DNA from: Ampullaceana balthica
Lineage: Eukaryota; Mollusca; Gastropoda; Lymnaeidae
NCBI GenBank assembly: GCA_944989445.1
Contig: CALYLW010000550.1
Coordinates: 256,362 to 320,361, forward strand
Direction: 5' to 3'
DNA length: 64,000 bases
Part shown: positions 1 through 11,539 of the stretch, piece by piece
Numbering within the stretch: the stretch's first letter is position 1
Layout of the letters: every line of letters starts with the position of its first letter
Notes under the pieces: model-generated
The model's database searches: none
The model's input: only the letters and a program-made list of their open reading frames with translations
What the model was told of the DNA's origin: nothing
Made by a program: the position numbers and the translations under genes

Positions 1-1130
1 ACTCACAAGGGACATTTTTCAACAAAGAGATCACAACTGAAGCTGCAGTGAAAGCAAGTCTTGACGGAATATATCGCAACTCATATACAGAAGAATGGTT
101 TCTGAAGCGCTGCATAGTGAAAGTAGGCGACGTCTTGCAATCCGACCAAAAAGCACACGCTTGCAAACATAATTCTAAGCAGAAATACTGTTGCTGAACG
201 CGTTACTTAGATGGCCACTGATGTGAACAAATAGCTGATAGGGGAAAAGGCGAAGGCTTTGTTTCATTCTATTGCCTGCCCTTCTAAAGATGAAAGTAAT
301 AACACACCTGACCCTGAAAGCTCGCGTTCTTCATCCATGGTGAAGAAGAGATATTGGAACTCAAATCGAAAGACATTTTTGACAACGTATGTCATTATTA
401 GACCAACATTAACCCGGTTTGGGGCAAACTTCATTGAACACATGCGATGTGCGGCGGGAAAAAAAATGTGGATTCGTTGGAAGAGTACGTTAAAGCTGCA
501 GAAGATCTGTACCAGTGAATTGGTGGCATTATCACTACATACTACAACAAGAGCCACTGTTTGGTAAAGTACACAACCTGAAAGGTGTACTGGGCAATGG
601 ATACGGTAACACGAACCGCTAAGTTCAGTCTTTTCTTGCAATAAATAGACTTGAGTTCGACGACACGCCTTGGTTAAGTCGGTGAAAAGTTATCCATAGA
701 CATTCTTTGCTACAAGAGAAAATTTACCGATTCGCGGACAGCAAAGGAAAACACTGCCACAGTTTTTCGGGATACAGAGTGAAAAAGAAATAGTTTGCGT
801 TTCTGCCTGGGAATATCAATAATAACTCATCTCAGTGACTTGTATTGGCAGCTCAAGGAATGTGAAAACTGCGCCTGTAAATTTGCAGATGGAGCTAATA
901 AAGCTTCAGCCTAAAGGGACTTTTAAGTATGACACTGTGGGGAATGCACGGTTCACTCGTTCCATTAAGGAAGCGATGTTGAACATGTTATGTAGCACGA
1001 TTTTCTGTGATTGTGATGATGACTAGCAAAACATCCCACAGGAGTCGTCTCACTGATGAAAAAGCGCACTCCATCGAAAGAATCAAAATAGCATTAGAAC
1101 ATTATTCCCAAAATAAATGAACTTTTAGCA
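1..1130 (+). pseudogene. decayed hAT transposase (GTF2IRD2/ZBED-like)
   Basis: Broken reading frames along this stretch match, in order, pieces of a hAT-type transposase of the GTF2IRD2/ZBED family. Near 20-130 an N-terminal piece reads FFNKEITTEAAVKASL, followed by an EEWFLKRCI segment. Near 260-400 comes AFVSF, then a FFIHGEEE / KDIFDNVC segment. Near 865-985 the C-terminal piece reads VNLQMELIKLQ ... FTRSI ... LNMLCS. Stops and frameshifts lie between the pieces, so no protein can be made. The left edge runs off the window. Assignment is by motif recognition of the family; no terminal repeats were found. Confidence 0.6.
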
Positions 1131-1385
1131 AAAACTTTGAAAAACAACACAAAGATATTATATGCCACTCTCAGAAGGGCATAGGAATAAAAACACGTTT
1201 CTTATTCCGCATGCAAGAACAAATACATAAAAAATTATACTTCTCGTCTGGAATCGGGTGGGGAATGGGTTGCCTGATCAAACCAGGAAAACCAGCACAT
1301 AATCAACTTTAAAAAAACTCTAATAACAATGTAAGACTAGACATAAACGATGAATGGGCGTATGATACAATAATATTCTGTATAC

Positions 1386-2530
1386 CAGTGTTGTCCAACC
1401 GGTGTGCCGCGGCAGTGTGCCGCGAAAGATTTCAAAAATACCATAAATTGCTAGGATTTTCGAACCTTCAAGTTTTGGAGAAAAAAATCCTTAACCGAAA
1501 AAGAATTGAATAAAAACGTTTCATGTTTGTATTGTTCTGGTTGTGAGAATCTCTTGAAAGCTACACAATTTCTCTCCTCCATTGGGAATAAATATCTGTT
1601 GTAAGTAATAAAAACCCTTTACTGCTGTTCACTTTTTTAAAAACTTTTAATTACAGACGGCTATGGATAATTTTTTGAAGAGAAGCCAGAAGGATTCCAG
1701 CGAGTATCAAAATGTAGAGAGAGCTGCGAAATCCAAGAAGAATGTTACCAAACGGAAATATCACGAGAAATATCTTGAGTATGGTTTCATACAATATGCA
1801 AATAATCCTTCTCTTCCGTTTTGTCTTAATTGTAGCATGGCATTGTCCAATGAGTCCATGAACCCCAGTAAACTGAAGCGGCATCTGAACTCAAATCATC
1901 CAGGATTGAAAGACAAGCCGAAAGGTTATTTTGCATCCATTCGGTCCAACTTAGAGCAGCAATAAAAAATAATGAAGAAATTTTCCTCAATTCCTGTCAA
2001 AGCTCAGTTAGCAAGCTATAAAATTGCGAATCTTTTGGTCAAACAAAAGAAATCTCATTTGGACGCTGAGTCAATCACAATACTCTCTTTACGAATCGCA
2101 GTTGGGACTATGGAGTTGGGACCCGACGCTGTTGAAAAAATAAATAAGATTCCACTGTCTCACCAGACGATGGGACGTCGGATTGCTGCCATTTTGACAG
2201 ATTTGGACAATCAAATTAAAGAGCATTTTGCGGAAGCCGACGACATCCAAAAGCTCTGGGCAATGCAAATCGATGAAAGTACTGACATCAGCGGAAAGGC
2301 GCAACTGCTCGCATACGTCAAACGTGAAAGACTGCAGATGATAGACAGAGAAATGAGTTTGCTTATCCAGCAATGAGCCGCGTTTTGAGCTCATCTGCTC
2401 CAAAGAAAACGCTCAAGTATCTCATTAATTATGAAACATCGTTTGAATAAACACTGATTTCTGTGAGGTGTGCAGCGCAAATTTTTAACAGTTTAGTGTG
2501 CCGTGAACGATTTTCGGTTGGACAACACTT
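1386..2530 (+). mobile_element. hAT DNA transposon, internally deleted, with 8-bp TSD
   Basis: The element starts with cagtgttgtccaaccg (1386-1401) and ends with cggttggacaacactt (2515-2530); these are inverted repeats matching at 15 of 16 positions. It is flanked by a perfect 8-bp target-site duplication, ctgtatac, at 1378-1385 and 2531-2538, as expected for hAT transposition. The repeat motif gtgtgccg recurs near both ends. Inside are a BED zinc-finger ORF and the two ends of a transposase joined by an internal deletion, so it is non-autonomous. Its right duplication overlaps the left edge of the next element. Confidence 0.9.
1663..2428 (+). pseudogene. hAT transposase deletion derivative (BED finger plus fused ends)
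   Basis: The first frame (1663-1965) encodes a 100-aa BED-type zinc finger with C-x2-C (CLNC) and H-x4-H (HLNSNH) and the family signature between them. A second frame (1972-2376) continues the N-terminal helical domain and reaches the DESTDIS motif holding the first catalytic aspartate of hAT transposases. Directly after this the coding sequence jumps, with a frameshift, to the C-terminal tail (SSNEPRFELICSKENAQVSH, stop at 2426-2428). Most of the catalytic core is missing, so the protein cannot be active; the finger alone could still bind DNA if expressed. Confidence 0.85.
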
Positions 2531-2537
2531 CTGTATA

Positions 2538-3364
2538 CTATGGTGGATTAGGGGGAGGGGCTGAGCGGGCTAAAGCCAGGGTCCCCCAATGATTTAAGGG
2601 CCCCCAAACAAAGTATATTTTATAATTAAGGTGAACAAATGTTTGCATGAATCTCTGAAAATATCATAAATTAAAATAATAATAAAATCTTATCCATTAA
2701 TCTGATCGCTTTTAGGATTCGATAGTCTTAGTTTATCGAAAAACCTGATTTGATAGGCTTAATAAGGGATGATATTAAGAATATTGTTTATATTCTTTAA
2801 ATTAATAATTTTCATTAAGAAGTGGCGTAGCTAGGGATTTGTAGGAATTTGGGGGCCCGGGGAGCTTGGCCTCTTTGGGTGGTCCTGCATACATGGCTGT
2901 CGCGTAATATTTAATGTAAAAAAATGTGGACACTCCTTTGGGGACACCCTTCAAGTGGGGGACCGGGGGGACTTTCGACCTAGGACCCCCCTCCCCTAGC
3001 TAATCCACTGTCATTAAGCTCTCCTGGTCGTATGGAACTGTGTAGGCTTGTTGCGCAAACGATATAGCGATCTATTCCCAGTGGTGAAATTTAGTGGGGG
3101 TTTTTCCTTACTTTTTACACTCAATTTTAATTTTAGGATACCGGCAAAAAGTTATTTCTTCGTGTTCGGTTTTTTCATGAATAATCTTTTTAGCTGGGAA
3201 GGCAGTACAGGCAAAGCATGAGCAAGGAACCAATGGACTATTTAGTTACAAGTTACAGTCTTATATTAGCTGCTAGCAATCATTTTATTTAAAGGGACGC
3301 TGGCTGGATAGGGCCCCAGTTTGAATTGCAGCCAGGGGCCCCGTGCAGTCTTAATCCGCCCCTG
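2538..3364. mobile_element. hAT-like non-autonomous element (older host of two later insertions)
   Basis: The right end cttaatccgcccctg (3350-3364) is a typical hAT-type terminus; the left end ctatggtggattagg (2538-2552) is its degraded partner, about 10 of 15 positions. The 8-bp duplication tctgtata lies at 3365-3372. Its left copy is now at 1377-1384 because the element at 1386-2530 inserted exactly across this element's left border; tctgtata is also readable at 2530-2537. The interior is non-coding and holds the MITE at 2820-3010. Confidence 0.7.
2820..3010. mobile_element. 191-bp hAT MITE with perfect TSD
   Basis: Left end aagtggcgtagctaggg and right end cctagctaatccactg form inverted repeats. 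They are flanked by the perfect 8-bp duplication tcattaag at 2812-2819 and 3011-3018. It lies inside the element at 2538-3364 and is therefore younger. A lone related terminus (cagtggcgtagc) is seen again near 33750. Confidence 0.85.
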
Positions 3365-3504
3365 TCTGTATAGAAGGAACGTCTGTAACGTAAGATAATA
3401 TATTTAGCTCCAACACATTGACATTATATGACCGAAATTGATTTTTTTTAAAAACATTACAACTTTTTCTTCTTCATCTTTTTTTTTATTTTAAATTTTG
3501 CGCT

Positions 3505-3716
3505 TATCTTTTTATCTTATCTATACAGACGCTCCTACTATGCAGAAGATAATTGCGTCCACAGACCATGACAGATGATGTGTTGGCAAGTGATGCAGCG
3601 TTCACAGGCCACGACTTTGTGGGTTCCACGCATTACCCAGCCGCCTAACTAGTGTTAGGTACCCATTCGGAGCTGGGTGACTCAGGGATTCCCTAGGCCC
3701 CGGGAAAAAATCCTTA
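3505..3716 (-). mobile_element. tRNA-derived SINE, 5'-truncated copy
   Basis: This segment matches the body and 3' tail of the SINE at 28509-28742: shared blocks include cagacgctcc, gcagaagata, tggcaagtgatgcagcg and ccctaggccccggga. The 3' end is the (GATAA)-type tail near 3510-3530. The tRNA-like head is missing. It carries about 60 bases (roughly 3622-3680) that the other copy lacks. Confidence 0.7.
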
Positions 3717-4433
3717 TTAAATTTGAATGTTATCATTAACGTATGCTTTGAATTTTGGCCCGCTGAGAGTACTAAGAGATTTAGCTGGACACCCCGGGCT
3801 TAAACCATTTAAGAAAAAACATAATTAGTCATTTTATGGACTTTCAAATAATTTTAAATCCTATTAGTAAGAGTAATTCATATATTCAATAACTTTTAAA
3901 GATATAAAGAAACATTTTTTTTTAAACTAGTGACAATTATTGTATTATCTTTACTGTTAAGAAATTGTAGAGAAAAATCGAGTCGACTACTTCTAGGTTA
4001 ATCTTTTTTTAAAAAAGTCATTAACTAATGAAAATTGTAAATATCGTATATTATATAAATTCAAAGAAATGTATAGAGAAGCCTGTACTAAACATTACTT
4101 AAATTTGAAAACCTCAATAGAAAAAGGAACATTCTAGAATATTTTAGAAACATCTCATAAGCTATATTAACAATTACATTGAGAAAAAAATAAATATAAA
4201 TTATGCCCATGGGCTTTTAGCACTTTCTGGAAAATTCATGATGTAATTTAAAAAATTTTAAAATAAGTTTATCTAGATCCACCACGCCGGTTTCCCCAAA
4301 CTAAATAAATCCTGATAAGTAATACTCCTGATTAAAATAAAAATCTCCCCTAGCTGTTAATGGTAAAATAAAGGCCCCCCCCCCAAATAAAGCCCCAATC
4401 AAATTTTTAATATTACATATGTATGTGAGACGT

Positions 4434-4687
4434 CTTAATTTAGAAGGAGACAATCTGGATTTTTTTGGACACATCATGAGGCGAGGCAGGTTGGAACACA
4501 TGGTAACAACAGGAAAGATCAAGGGCAAAAGAGATCGAGGCAGGCAGGCAGAGAGAAAAGATGCTGGATGGGCTGACTAGATGGCATGGGGCGCGATCAC
4601 CAGCGGAGTTGATTGACAAGACCAAAGACAGAGAGCTGTGGAGAGGCATGACCGCCTACGCCTCTGGGCACGGCACCTGATAGATAG
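4434..4687 (+). mobile_element. 5'-truncated non-LTR retrotransposon, RT C-terminal end
   Basis: The sequence reads, with interrupted frames, as the C-terminal end of a LINE ORF2: FFGHIMRRGRLEHMV, then a basic KGKRDRGRQ segment, and ends in a GATAGATAGATG tail. It is flanked by an 11-bp duplication, atgtgagacgt, at 4423-4433 and 4688-4698, which marks a target-primed insertion truncated at its 5' end. The clade (RTE-like or other) cannot be fixed from this short piece. Confidence 0.75.
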
Positions 4688-5286
4688 ATGTGAGACGTAT
4701 GTGCCTGCACGATTAAAATAATTTGTGTTTTATTTAAAACTTATAAATAAAAAAAAGCGAATTGTTTTAAATATTTTATTTAAACCGGATGTGATATCAA
4801 TGTTTTCAGATAAGCTATGTTTGGTGAACAAAAACAAGGTTGCTGGCTTGTTGGTTTATCGGCGTTCGGCTTGATTGATTTCTTATGAATGTCACTTTTA
4901 CCATCCATGTGCAACAATGTCCGATTAGTACCAAAAATAGTAGGTTATCCTAATCAGTGTAACTGTAATAAAAACAAAGAATTTGAATGGTGACAATACT
5001 CAATAAATAATAGTATGAGTATTAGTAGTATTAAGTTAATTATTTATTATTAAGTATTATGATATAAATGACATTAAATGATATGATTCATGAATGAATG
5101 AATGATTATGTATGATCAATGATTGAGTGAAGTCACAATAATTATGAAGAGGCCTATGCTTATACTTATGATGGCATATTATGGCAAATGCACTTCGCTT
5201 AAATTTTTATTTGCAAAATTTAAATACTTAATAATACTACATTATAATCATGTATTATACTTATACTTAAACTATAATTAGTATAA

Positions 5287-5866
5287 CGAAGTTATTATTC
5301 GCAAGGTTTTGGCCGTGAGAATAACGCCGAGCATTATCCGCACGGCTGGTCGGCGCATGCGTCTTCTAGTGGCTGGTCATGTTGAAAAAAAAACAACAAA
5401 ATAATAGCCGATATCACTGGATTTAGGCTAAAATGTGTAATTTCTATGCTAATACTAATTCAAATTTCACGATTACTGAATTTTTAAAGTAGCACTGTCA
5501 TATAATTATTATAAAACTTGATATTTAAATGATTGGTGTCCATTTAACGATAATTACTTAAAATTTTGACTGTTTTCATCAGCTTAGTTACTTAGACTTA
5601 GTTGTATTATTATGTCTTTTTTTTAAAAGTATGTTGATCGAATCCCAGTATGGTCGGGATTTTATCATCCTTGTTTTTTTTAAACAAAAACAATGAGGGT
5701 GCTTGCAAACACTCAAGCAGGCTCACGTTTCCAAGAAACATTTTAGTATTTTCCCACATTCCTGTCTTATCTATTTTGTTAGTCACTGTTACAGACTCTC
5801 ACTTTAAAATTTTTATGTTATACCATTAAATCGTCTTACGCCAAAACCTTGCGAATAACGCTTCCT
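5287..5866. mobile_element. MITE with 9-bp TSD, about 580 bp
   Basis: The left end cgaagttattattcgcaagg and the reverse complement of the right end, ggaagcgttattcgcaagg, share an inverted repeat that continues with ttttggc. The flanks carry ttagtataa at 5278-5286 and 5867-5875, a perfect 9-bp duplication, pointing to a Mutator-like or related superfamily. The interior is AT-rich and non-coding. Confidence 0.75.
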
Positions 5867-5974
5867 TTAGTATAATCCAAATCCCACCCTTAGTTTTCTA
5901 CTCTACACCAAAATACACACTGAAAATAGAGATTTCTATAAAAGTAAAATTCTACCTTACTTTTTTGAGTGAGA

Positions 5975-6330
5975 CCTGTACTAGAATTTATGCATCTTCT
6001 GTATGGGACCCATCCACCAAAGTAAACAGATAAACTAGAAAAAAGCTGCCAGATTTATTATTAATATTGGGGAATATTCAAAATTGACAAGAGTAACACC
6101 ATAAGTCAAATCATTAAACCTGGAAACACTAGAGAATGGAACAAAAAGAAAAGTAGTAATAAAAAATAAGGTAGTTAATTCTAACTTGGAAATACAACAC
6201 AAAAATAATTTAATACAACCCTCAGATACCCATAGGGATAAAAAGCTTGTTCACACTTCTGAAACCCATGTCATGAAAATTCCTTATCCAAGTTACTATA
6301 ATCAGAATATTTGTCATTTATAATTGTCTC
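5975..6330 (+). mobile_element. Jockey/CR1-like LINE fragment (RT C-terminal)
   Basis: Interrupted frames read YASSVWDPSTK, then KLTRVTP and LNLETLE, then NSNLEIQHKN, the usual order after the reverse-transcriptase domain of jockey-type LINEs. Related fragments lie at 13140-13800 and 26590-27296. No ends or duplications were found, and stops show it is dead. Confidence 0.7.
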
Positions 6331-6363
6331 TGAATTTGTTTTCTATTAGTATATTAGTTTTAG

Positions 6364-7986
6364 TAGGGGTGTGCCGGAATCCGGTCCGGAATCCGGTTCC
6401 GCTGGATTTTGCACTATCCGGTGAAATCGGGTTCCGCCGGATTTACATGTATGGAATCCGGAATATACCGGATTTTGGAATTTGACAGATTTCGTGACTC
6501 ACCGGATCATAATCTGAAATAAACGTAATTCTCTTTCCCGAATTCCACACGATCACGATACATTAATCGATTGTTTCGAGCGTTGAGCTTGTTTAATGTT
6601 TAATATTCTGAACATACCAGAGGCTAGAGTTTAGAGTCAGCACCGCTAATAGTGGCCAATGGACCCAATCCCATACATGATAGTGCAGGGATGAGTAATT
6701 ATTATTCGTGACGTCATCTTAACCGCAATCACCAATGACGTTGTAACAGAAATAATAAACAACTATACTGCCCAAGCGCCTGGCCGCCAGCCCACCACCT
6801 TACCTAGCACGGCAGACAACCATCACATTGCGTCAAGCCAGCAGGCCTGTGCTGACCTAGCCTATCTATGAATACTTTTAGGGACACACACTGGTCGACC
6901 TGACGTCAGTCTGCTTAGCAATTAGTCATTGGTGCAGAGATATAGATTACCCGTACTGCCCTGCGGAGCTGTCTCCTCACCAAGCATAATAATAATAACA
7001 ACATAGAAACTTATTATGCTCCAAATTACAGTGAAACAATTAAGTGATCTTCAACGAGGTATAAATTTATACTAGAGTGCTCGTGTAAACAAAAAAAGTG
7101 ATATGCTTGCGCTATCTCTGATTGGCTGGTCGGTTACCACTTGGTTACCTAACGCGATAGAAATTTATCTCAGTTTTTTAAAATTTACCGTAATTTTAAT
7201 TCATATTTTGATTTATATTATCGTTCACTCAATTGTTAAAAATGCGTATCATTTTTGAGTAAAAATTAACATTACGTTAGCGGTCTAGTATAAATTTAAA
7301 GGTCTTTGGTGATCTCAGCTGATCTCTATGTCACCAAGCCATCTTCAGCGATTCTTGCTTGCGCTATGATCTGTGCTCTTTGGTTTAAACGACGGTATGA
7401 CATAGGCGCTCAGCTGTTACAAAATATTTCGCCATATTGAATGCTTGAAATTGGAGTGGAGTTTATACTTTAAAACTTTATAACGGTAATTTATAAAATT
7501 TATCTCATTTTGGAAGCTAGTTCAAGCTACAATTCTAAATAATTTTCAATTTAGTAACGAATTTAAATTCAGCCATGGGACCATCATGGCTTCGAATGTG
7601 GGTAGCGGGAGCGGGACCAAGACCAGCAAGAAACGCAGTGTCATCTGGAAATATTTTACTATTAACTCAGTGGATGAAGCTTATGTTAACTGCAATACAT
7701 GCAGTTTAAAAATATCTAGGGGTGGAAAAGACCCACGAAGTTACGGAACGTCGGCTTTAACAACCCATCTGCGAATAAAACACACCACTGTGTTTATTGA
7801 GTATAGAAAGGAGATGGCGCAAAACGAACTTGAAAGGGCACGTAAGAGGTCTCCAGATGACGATGATTCAGGCTCTCAGCCGAAACTGAAACAGCCGGGA
7901 GAAACCGGAATCCGGTACCGGATCCGGCGGATTTAGCATAAGAAAATCCGGATCCGGTTGGAAAAAACGGATCCGGCACACCCCTA
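6364..7986 (+). mobile_element. hAT element carrying only a BED-finger ORF
   Basis: The element begins taggggtgtgccggaatccg and ends ggatccggcacacccctata; these are clear inverted repeats rich in the motif ccggaatccgg, which is repeated several times inside both ends. The flanking 8-mers agttttag (6356-6363) and tattttag (7987-7994) match at 6 of 8 positions, so the duplication has drifted. Only a BED zinc-finger ORF is present; no catalytic region is seen. The left and centre parts are non-coding. Confidence 0.85.
7586..7936 (+). CDS. BED-type zinc finger protein of a hAT element
   Basis: An uninterrupted 116-aa frame encodes one BED zinc finger: VIWKYFTIN, then C-x2-C (CNTC), then H-x4-H (HLRIKH). 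A lysine/arginine tail and an acidic patch (DDDDSGS) follow. In intact hAT transposases this finger binds the transposon ends. Here the frame runs into the terminal inverted repeat and its last residues (GIRYRIRRI) are encoded by the repeat itself. Alternatively a spliced exon could continue it, but none was seen. It could act as a stand-alone DNA-binding repressor, or be a relic; frame integrity is the only evidence of function. Confidence 0.6.
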   Translation: MASNVGSGSGTKTSKKRSVIWKYFTINSVDEAYVNCNTCSLKISRGGKDPRSYGTSALTTHLRIKHTTVFIEYRKEMAQNELERARKRSPDDDDSGSQPKLKQPGETGIRYRIRRI

Positions 7987-8329
7987 TATTTTAGTAATGA
8001 AAATACACAAGTTCACTTTGATGGCGAAAAGAGCCCCATACATAAAAATAAGTCATTTGCCCATAATGACTTATTTTGATGAATATAAATTTGAAAACAT
8101 TGAAGTTCTTCGGGCACTAATGACCCGATTTGTCATCACCCCCCCCCCTCTCTCAAAAGTTTAATTTAATGAAGAGTAAATGAACAACTTATTATTACCA
8201 TCTTATTTCCCAACTTATTTCCCATTTTTTCGTTATATATTGAATTTATTTTAAGAATTTTTTTTTCAACAGATACAAAATAAATAAAAGAAATATATTA
8301 AATTTAATGTTACAAAAAGAAATTTTGAG

Positions 8330-11300
8330 ATGTCTGCAGTTGTAAAACAAGTAAATCTCATCACACTCAAGCTGGATATGTTAAAAGATGAAAGGCGACT
8401 TTTTCTGGAGACCTTGGATACATATCTTAATCAAGTATGATAATTAGATTTTGATAAAAGTTTTTTTTAGACAATTTAAATATCAGCTTGACTTAACTTT
8501 AGAAATTATTTTTGTTTTATGTGTGTGAAAAAATTATTAAAACAGATTGATATATTTTAAATTTTAATTTATTCCTTTGAATTCTAGGCTATCTACCTTG
8601 GTCAGTCATTTGTGGACAATCCAAGTAACTCACTTCTAAACTTTAAAGACATCAGTCTGACGGTTGAGAGTGCCCTATCCTTCATTGGTGAAAAAACAGC
8701 AGAGTTCAAATCTAAACTTAAAGAGAAATCTGGATTAATAGGTATAATAGTTTAAACATAGCTCTAGATGTCATTCGTTTTTAAGTTTTTAAATATAACT
8801 GTAATGAAATATAACTGTAATGAAATATAACTGTAATTAAATACAACTGTAATTAAATACAACTGTAATTAAATACAATTGTAATTAAATATAACTGTAA
8901 TTAAATACAACTGTAATTAAATATAACTAATTAAATATAACTGTAATTAAATATAACTGTAATTAAATATAACTGTAATTAAATATAACTGTAATTAGTG
9001 CTAATCTGCTCAAAGTAAAGAAGACAGGGCCTAAGCCAGCTGTGTTAATATTGCAGGCCATGAACTACATTCTGACTTTGAAACTTCAGATTCAGTGTCA
9101 TTTGAAATCCTTCAACAATCACCTTCTAAATATGCAGAATTAAAGACACACTCGCTACAAGCTACAGGTATCTTTTGGGTTATCAAAATTTTAGTTATAG
9201 TTTAGTTTAAGTATCTGTGTCTCTTGGTTTGTCTAACACTAATTGGTAATTTCAAATGCCTGCATCACATGTCAGCTCATGATATTTATTTGCCAAATGT
9301 TTTCGTGATGTGTATTTTTCATAATAGTTTCAATTTCAACAACTAAATTTTTATCTTCAATGAATGTGTCACTTGAACAAATTCAACTGAATAGATGATA
9401 TTGGAAATGTAATTTTTGTTATTCAACTATCTTTTACATATATTTAAAAAATAGCTATTGAAGAGTTTGATTAAATTCACATTTATTAAAAATTTATCAA
9501 ACAGACCATATACCTGAAAGGACTGAATTCCTGGAAAAACAACTCAAATCCAACAGCGCCAAACTTGAAACACTGTCCTCAACACTTATCCGGGTTATTG
9601 CTGACTTGAACAGTCTGAAAAGGCTTGGGAATGGGGACGGATATAAAGCCCAGAATGCTGAAGGAGATGTCAGAGTGTCGCTGGGCCTAGAGCAAAGTGA
9701 AACATTTGTGGAGATAAAGAAAAATTACTCCTCGCTGGTTTCCGATCTAGAAAGCGTTTCAAAACGCTACGAGTTCATCATGAAAGAGTTTTCTGCCAAC
9801 AAATGCGAGAATGGCCAACAGATGAATGTCTTAGAGAAGCGCCTGAATGACCTGGAGAGCAAGGGGAGCAAAACTGAGATCAGGTCGGCAGACGTTGAGA
9901 ACAAATTGTGCAGGCTTGAAGACAGCCACAGCAAGATGGACCACAGAATCAACAGCCTGGAGAACAGGCAGAACAAGATGGACAACAGGCTGAACGAGAC
10001 CGACACCAGGGTTTCTCAGTTTGAATTGAGGACGTGTGCCGTCATCGGCGAGAAGGAGGCTGAAATGAGAGACATCACAGACAGTCTCAGGCAGACGGGT
10101 CAAGACATTCTGGCCATCAAGCAGGTGACCAACGAGAGGAAAGAGATGGACTTGGCCAAGTTGGCAGAGATTGAGGACTGTGTTAAAAGCCTACAGAAGA
10201 ACTGTGCAAAGCTTGACCTTGAGCAGAGGGTGACAAAGCTGAGTGAGTGGTTTCAGAAGCTGGATGCGGAGAAGCGAAGTGACGCCAAGCACATAGAAGA
10301 GGTCACATCTGTGGTATGTTTTTATGCTAAAACATTTCAGTGAAGCTATTAATAAATTGTCATTACTTTGAGTTAACAATTTATGTTTTATTTAATTTTT
10401 ATAAAAACAACTAATGCATTTTCCATACCGTTCAAAACGTATATTTGATCATATAACATGAAATTTTCTTTAGCATCATCTAACATTAAACTATATTTCA
10501 GCTTGATTCAATTCAAGCCACACAGGACAGTTTGAGTACAAGGCTTACTAAAGTTGGTATGTATGGCTTAGGATGATAATTCTTTTAAAAGATGTTGTCT
10601 TCATATTTACAAAATCCTTTTCTGTTGTATTAATTTAAGATTACCTGTTAATTAATTTTCCTTTAAAATATCTACATGTCATTGGTATATTTAAATTTTA
10701 AGCTCTTATTGTTTAATGTTTTATCAATATTAAGTGGTAAAATTCAATTCATTTTCAACATGAAATATTAATATGGTTTTGTATTATTAAAGAGACTATT
10801 AAACAGTATAGGGATAAGTCTGAAAAAGGCAATGAGATTTTTTTTTAAAACCGTATTAATTTAAAAAATAATAATCTTGTATTTATTATTAATACTTCTC
10901 ACCCCATAAAAGGAAGTGATTTTTTTATTTCATATCAGAGGCTCAAGTGAAACCGAAATACTTATCTTTGGCACAGCAAGCTGCTTTGATGAAAGTTGGT
11001 GCAAGAGTGAAAAGAGGACCTCACTGGGTTCAAGGCAATTTTGTAAGACTTTTGTTGTTGTCTTTTTCACTATCATTATCATTCATTTTTTTTTAATGAC
11101 TTTTAAAGTGAGTATTAAATTGTTTATTTATATTTATTTATCTATGTGCTTTCAAAAATGTACAGTGTAATGTTTAAAATAAAATTTCATTTGTTCTGAG
11201 GTATCAATGAATATATTACTTTTCTTAATAAGCAGCTATTTATATTTGTATGTAATTTAAATATTTAAGCTTAAGTCAGTTGCATGATGAAAAAAAGATT

Positions 11301-11539
11301 CTTCAAAAATTAAAAATGTGTTGTTTTCCTCAGTCATTATCTTAACAATGGAATCATGGCATATACTCTGAGCCTTGTGTATTCCACAGGATGGCTCACC
11401 TCCTGGTTTGGGTACAATTGTGCTTGAACTGGCACCTTACAACATGGTGAAAGTCAAGTGGGACTGCGGCAATGAAGACAACTACACCATTGGTGGCTAC
11501 CAGAATAGATTTGAGCTACAGCTGGCCGATCAGCCCTAG
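8330..11539 (+). CDS. coiled-coil protein with C-terminal MIB/HERC2 domain, gene A
   Basis: Seven exons join in frame to a 495-aa protein: 8330-8434, 8588-8741, 9057-9167, 9505-10313, 10502-10556, 10939-11042, 11390-11539; all introns are GT-AG, with phases 0,1,1,0,1,0. Residues 1-35 (VKQVNLITLKLDMLKDERR) are strongly conserved in gene B. Residues about 135-390, mostly one exon, form a long heptad coiled coil (SLENRQNKMDNRLNETDTRV). Residues about 430-493 match a MIB/HERC2 domain: VGARVKRGPHW, GTIVLE, VKVKWD, NYTIGGY, FELQL. In Mind bomb and HERC2 this domain binds protein partners, but no RING, HECT or ankyrin repeats are present, so an adaptor role is inferred. A likely 5' UTR splice acceptor ends at 8272. 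Gene B downstream is a paralog with the same exon plan. Confidence 0.85.
8791..8997. repeat. 16-bp tandem repeat in gene A intron 2
   Basis: About 12 copies of a 16-bp unit, aaatataactgtaatt, with small variants (tacaact, taatgaaat). It lies wholly within intron 2 of gene A. Confidence 0.9.

Noticed and set aside
9767..10103. Antisense open frames within gene A exon 4
   Set aside because: Shadows of the coiled-coil coding exon; the same happens opposite gene B exon 4 (19433-20179).
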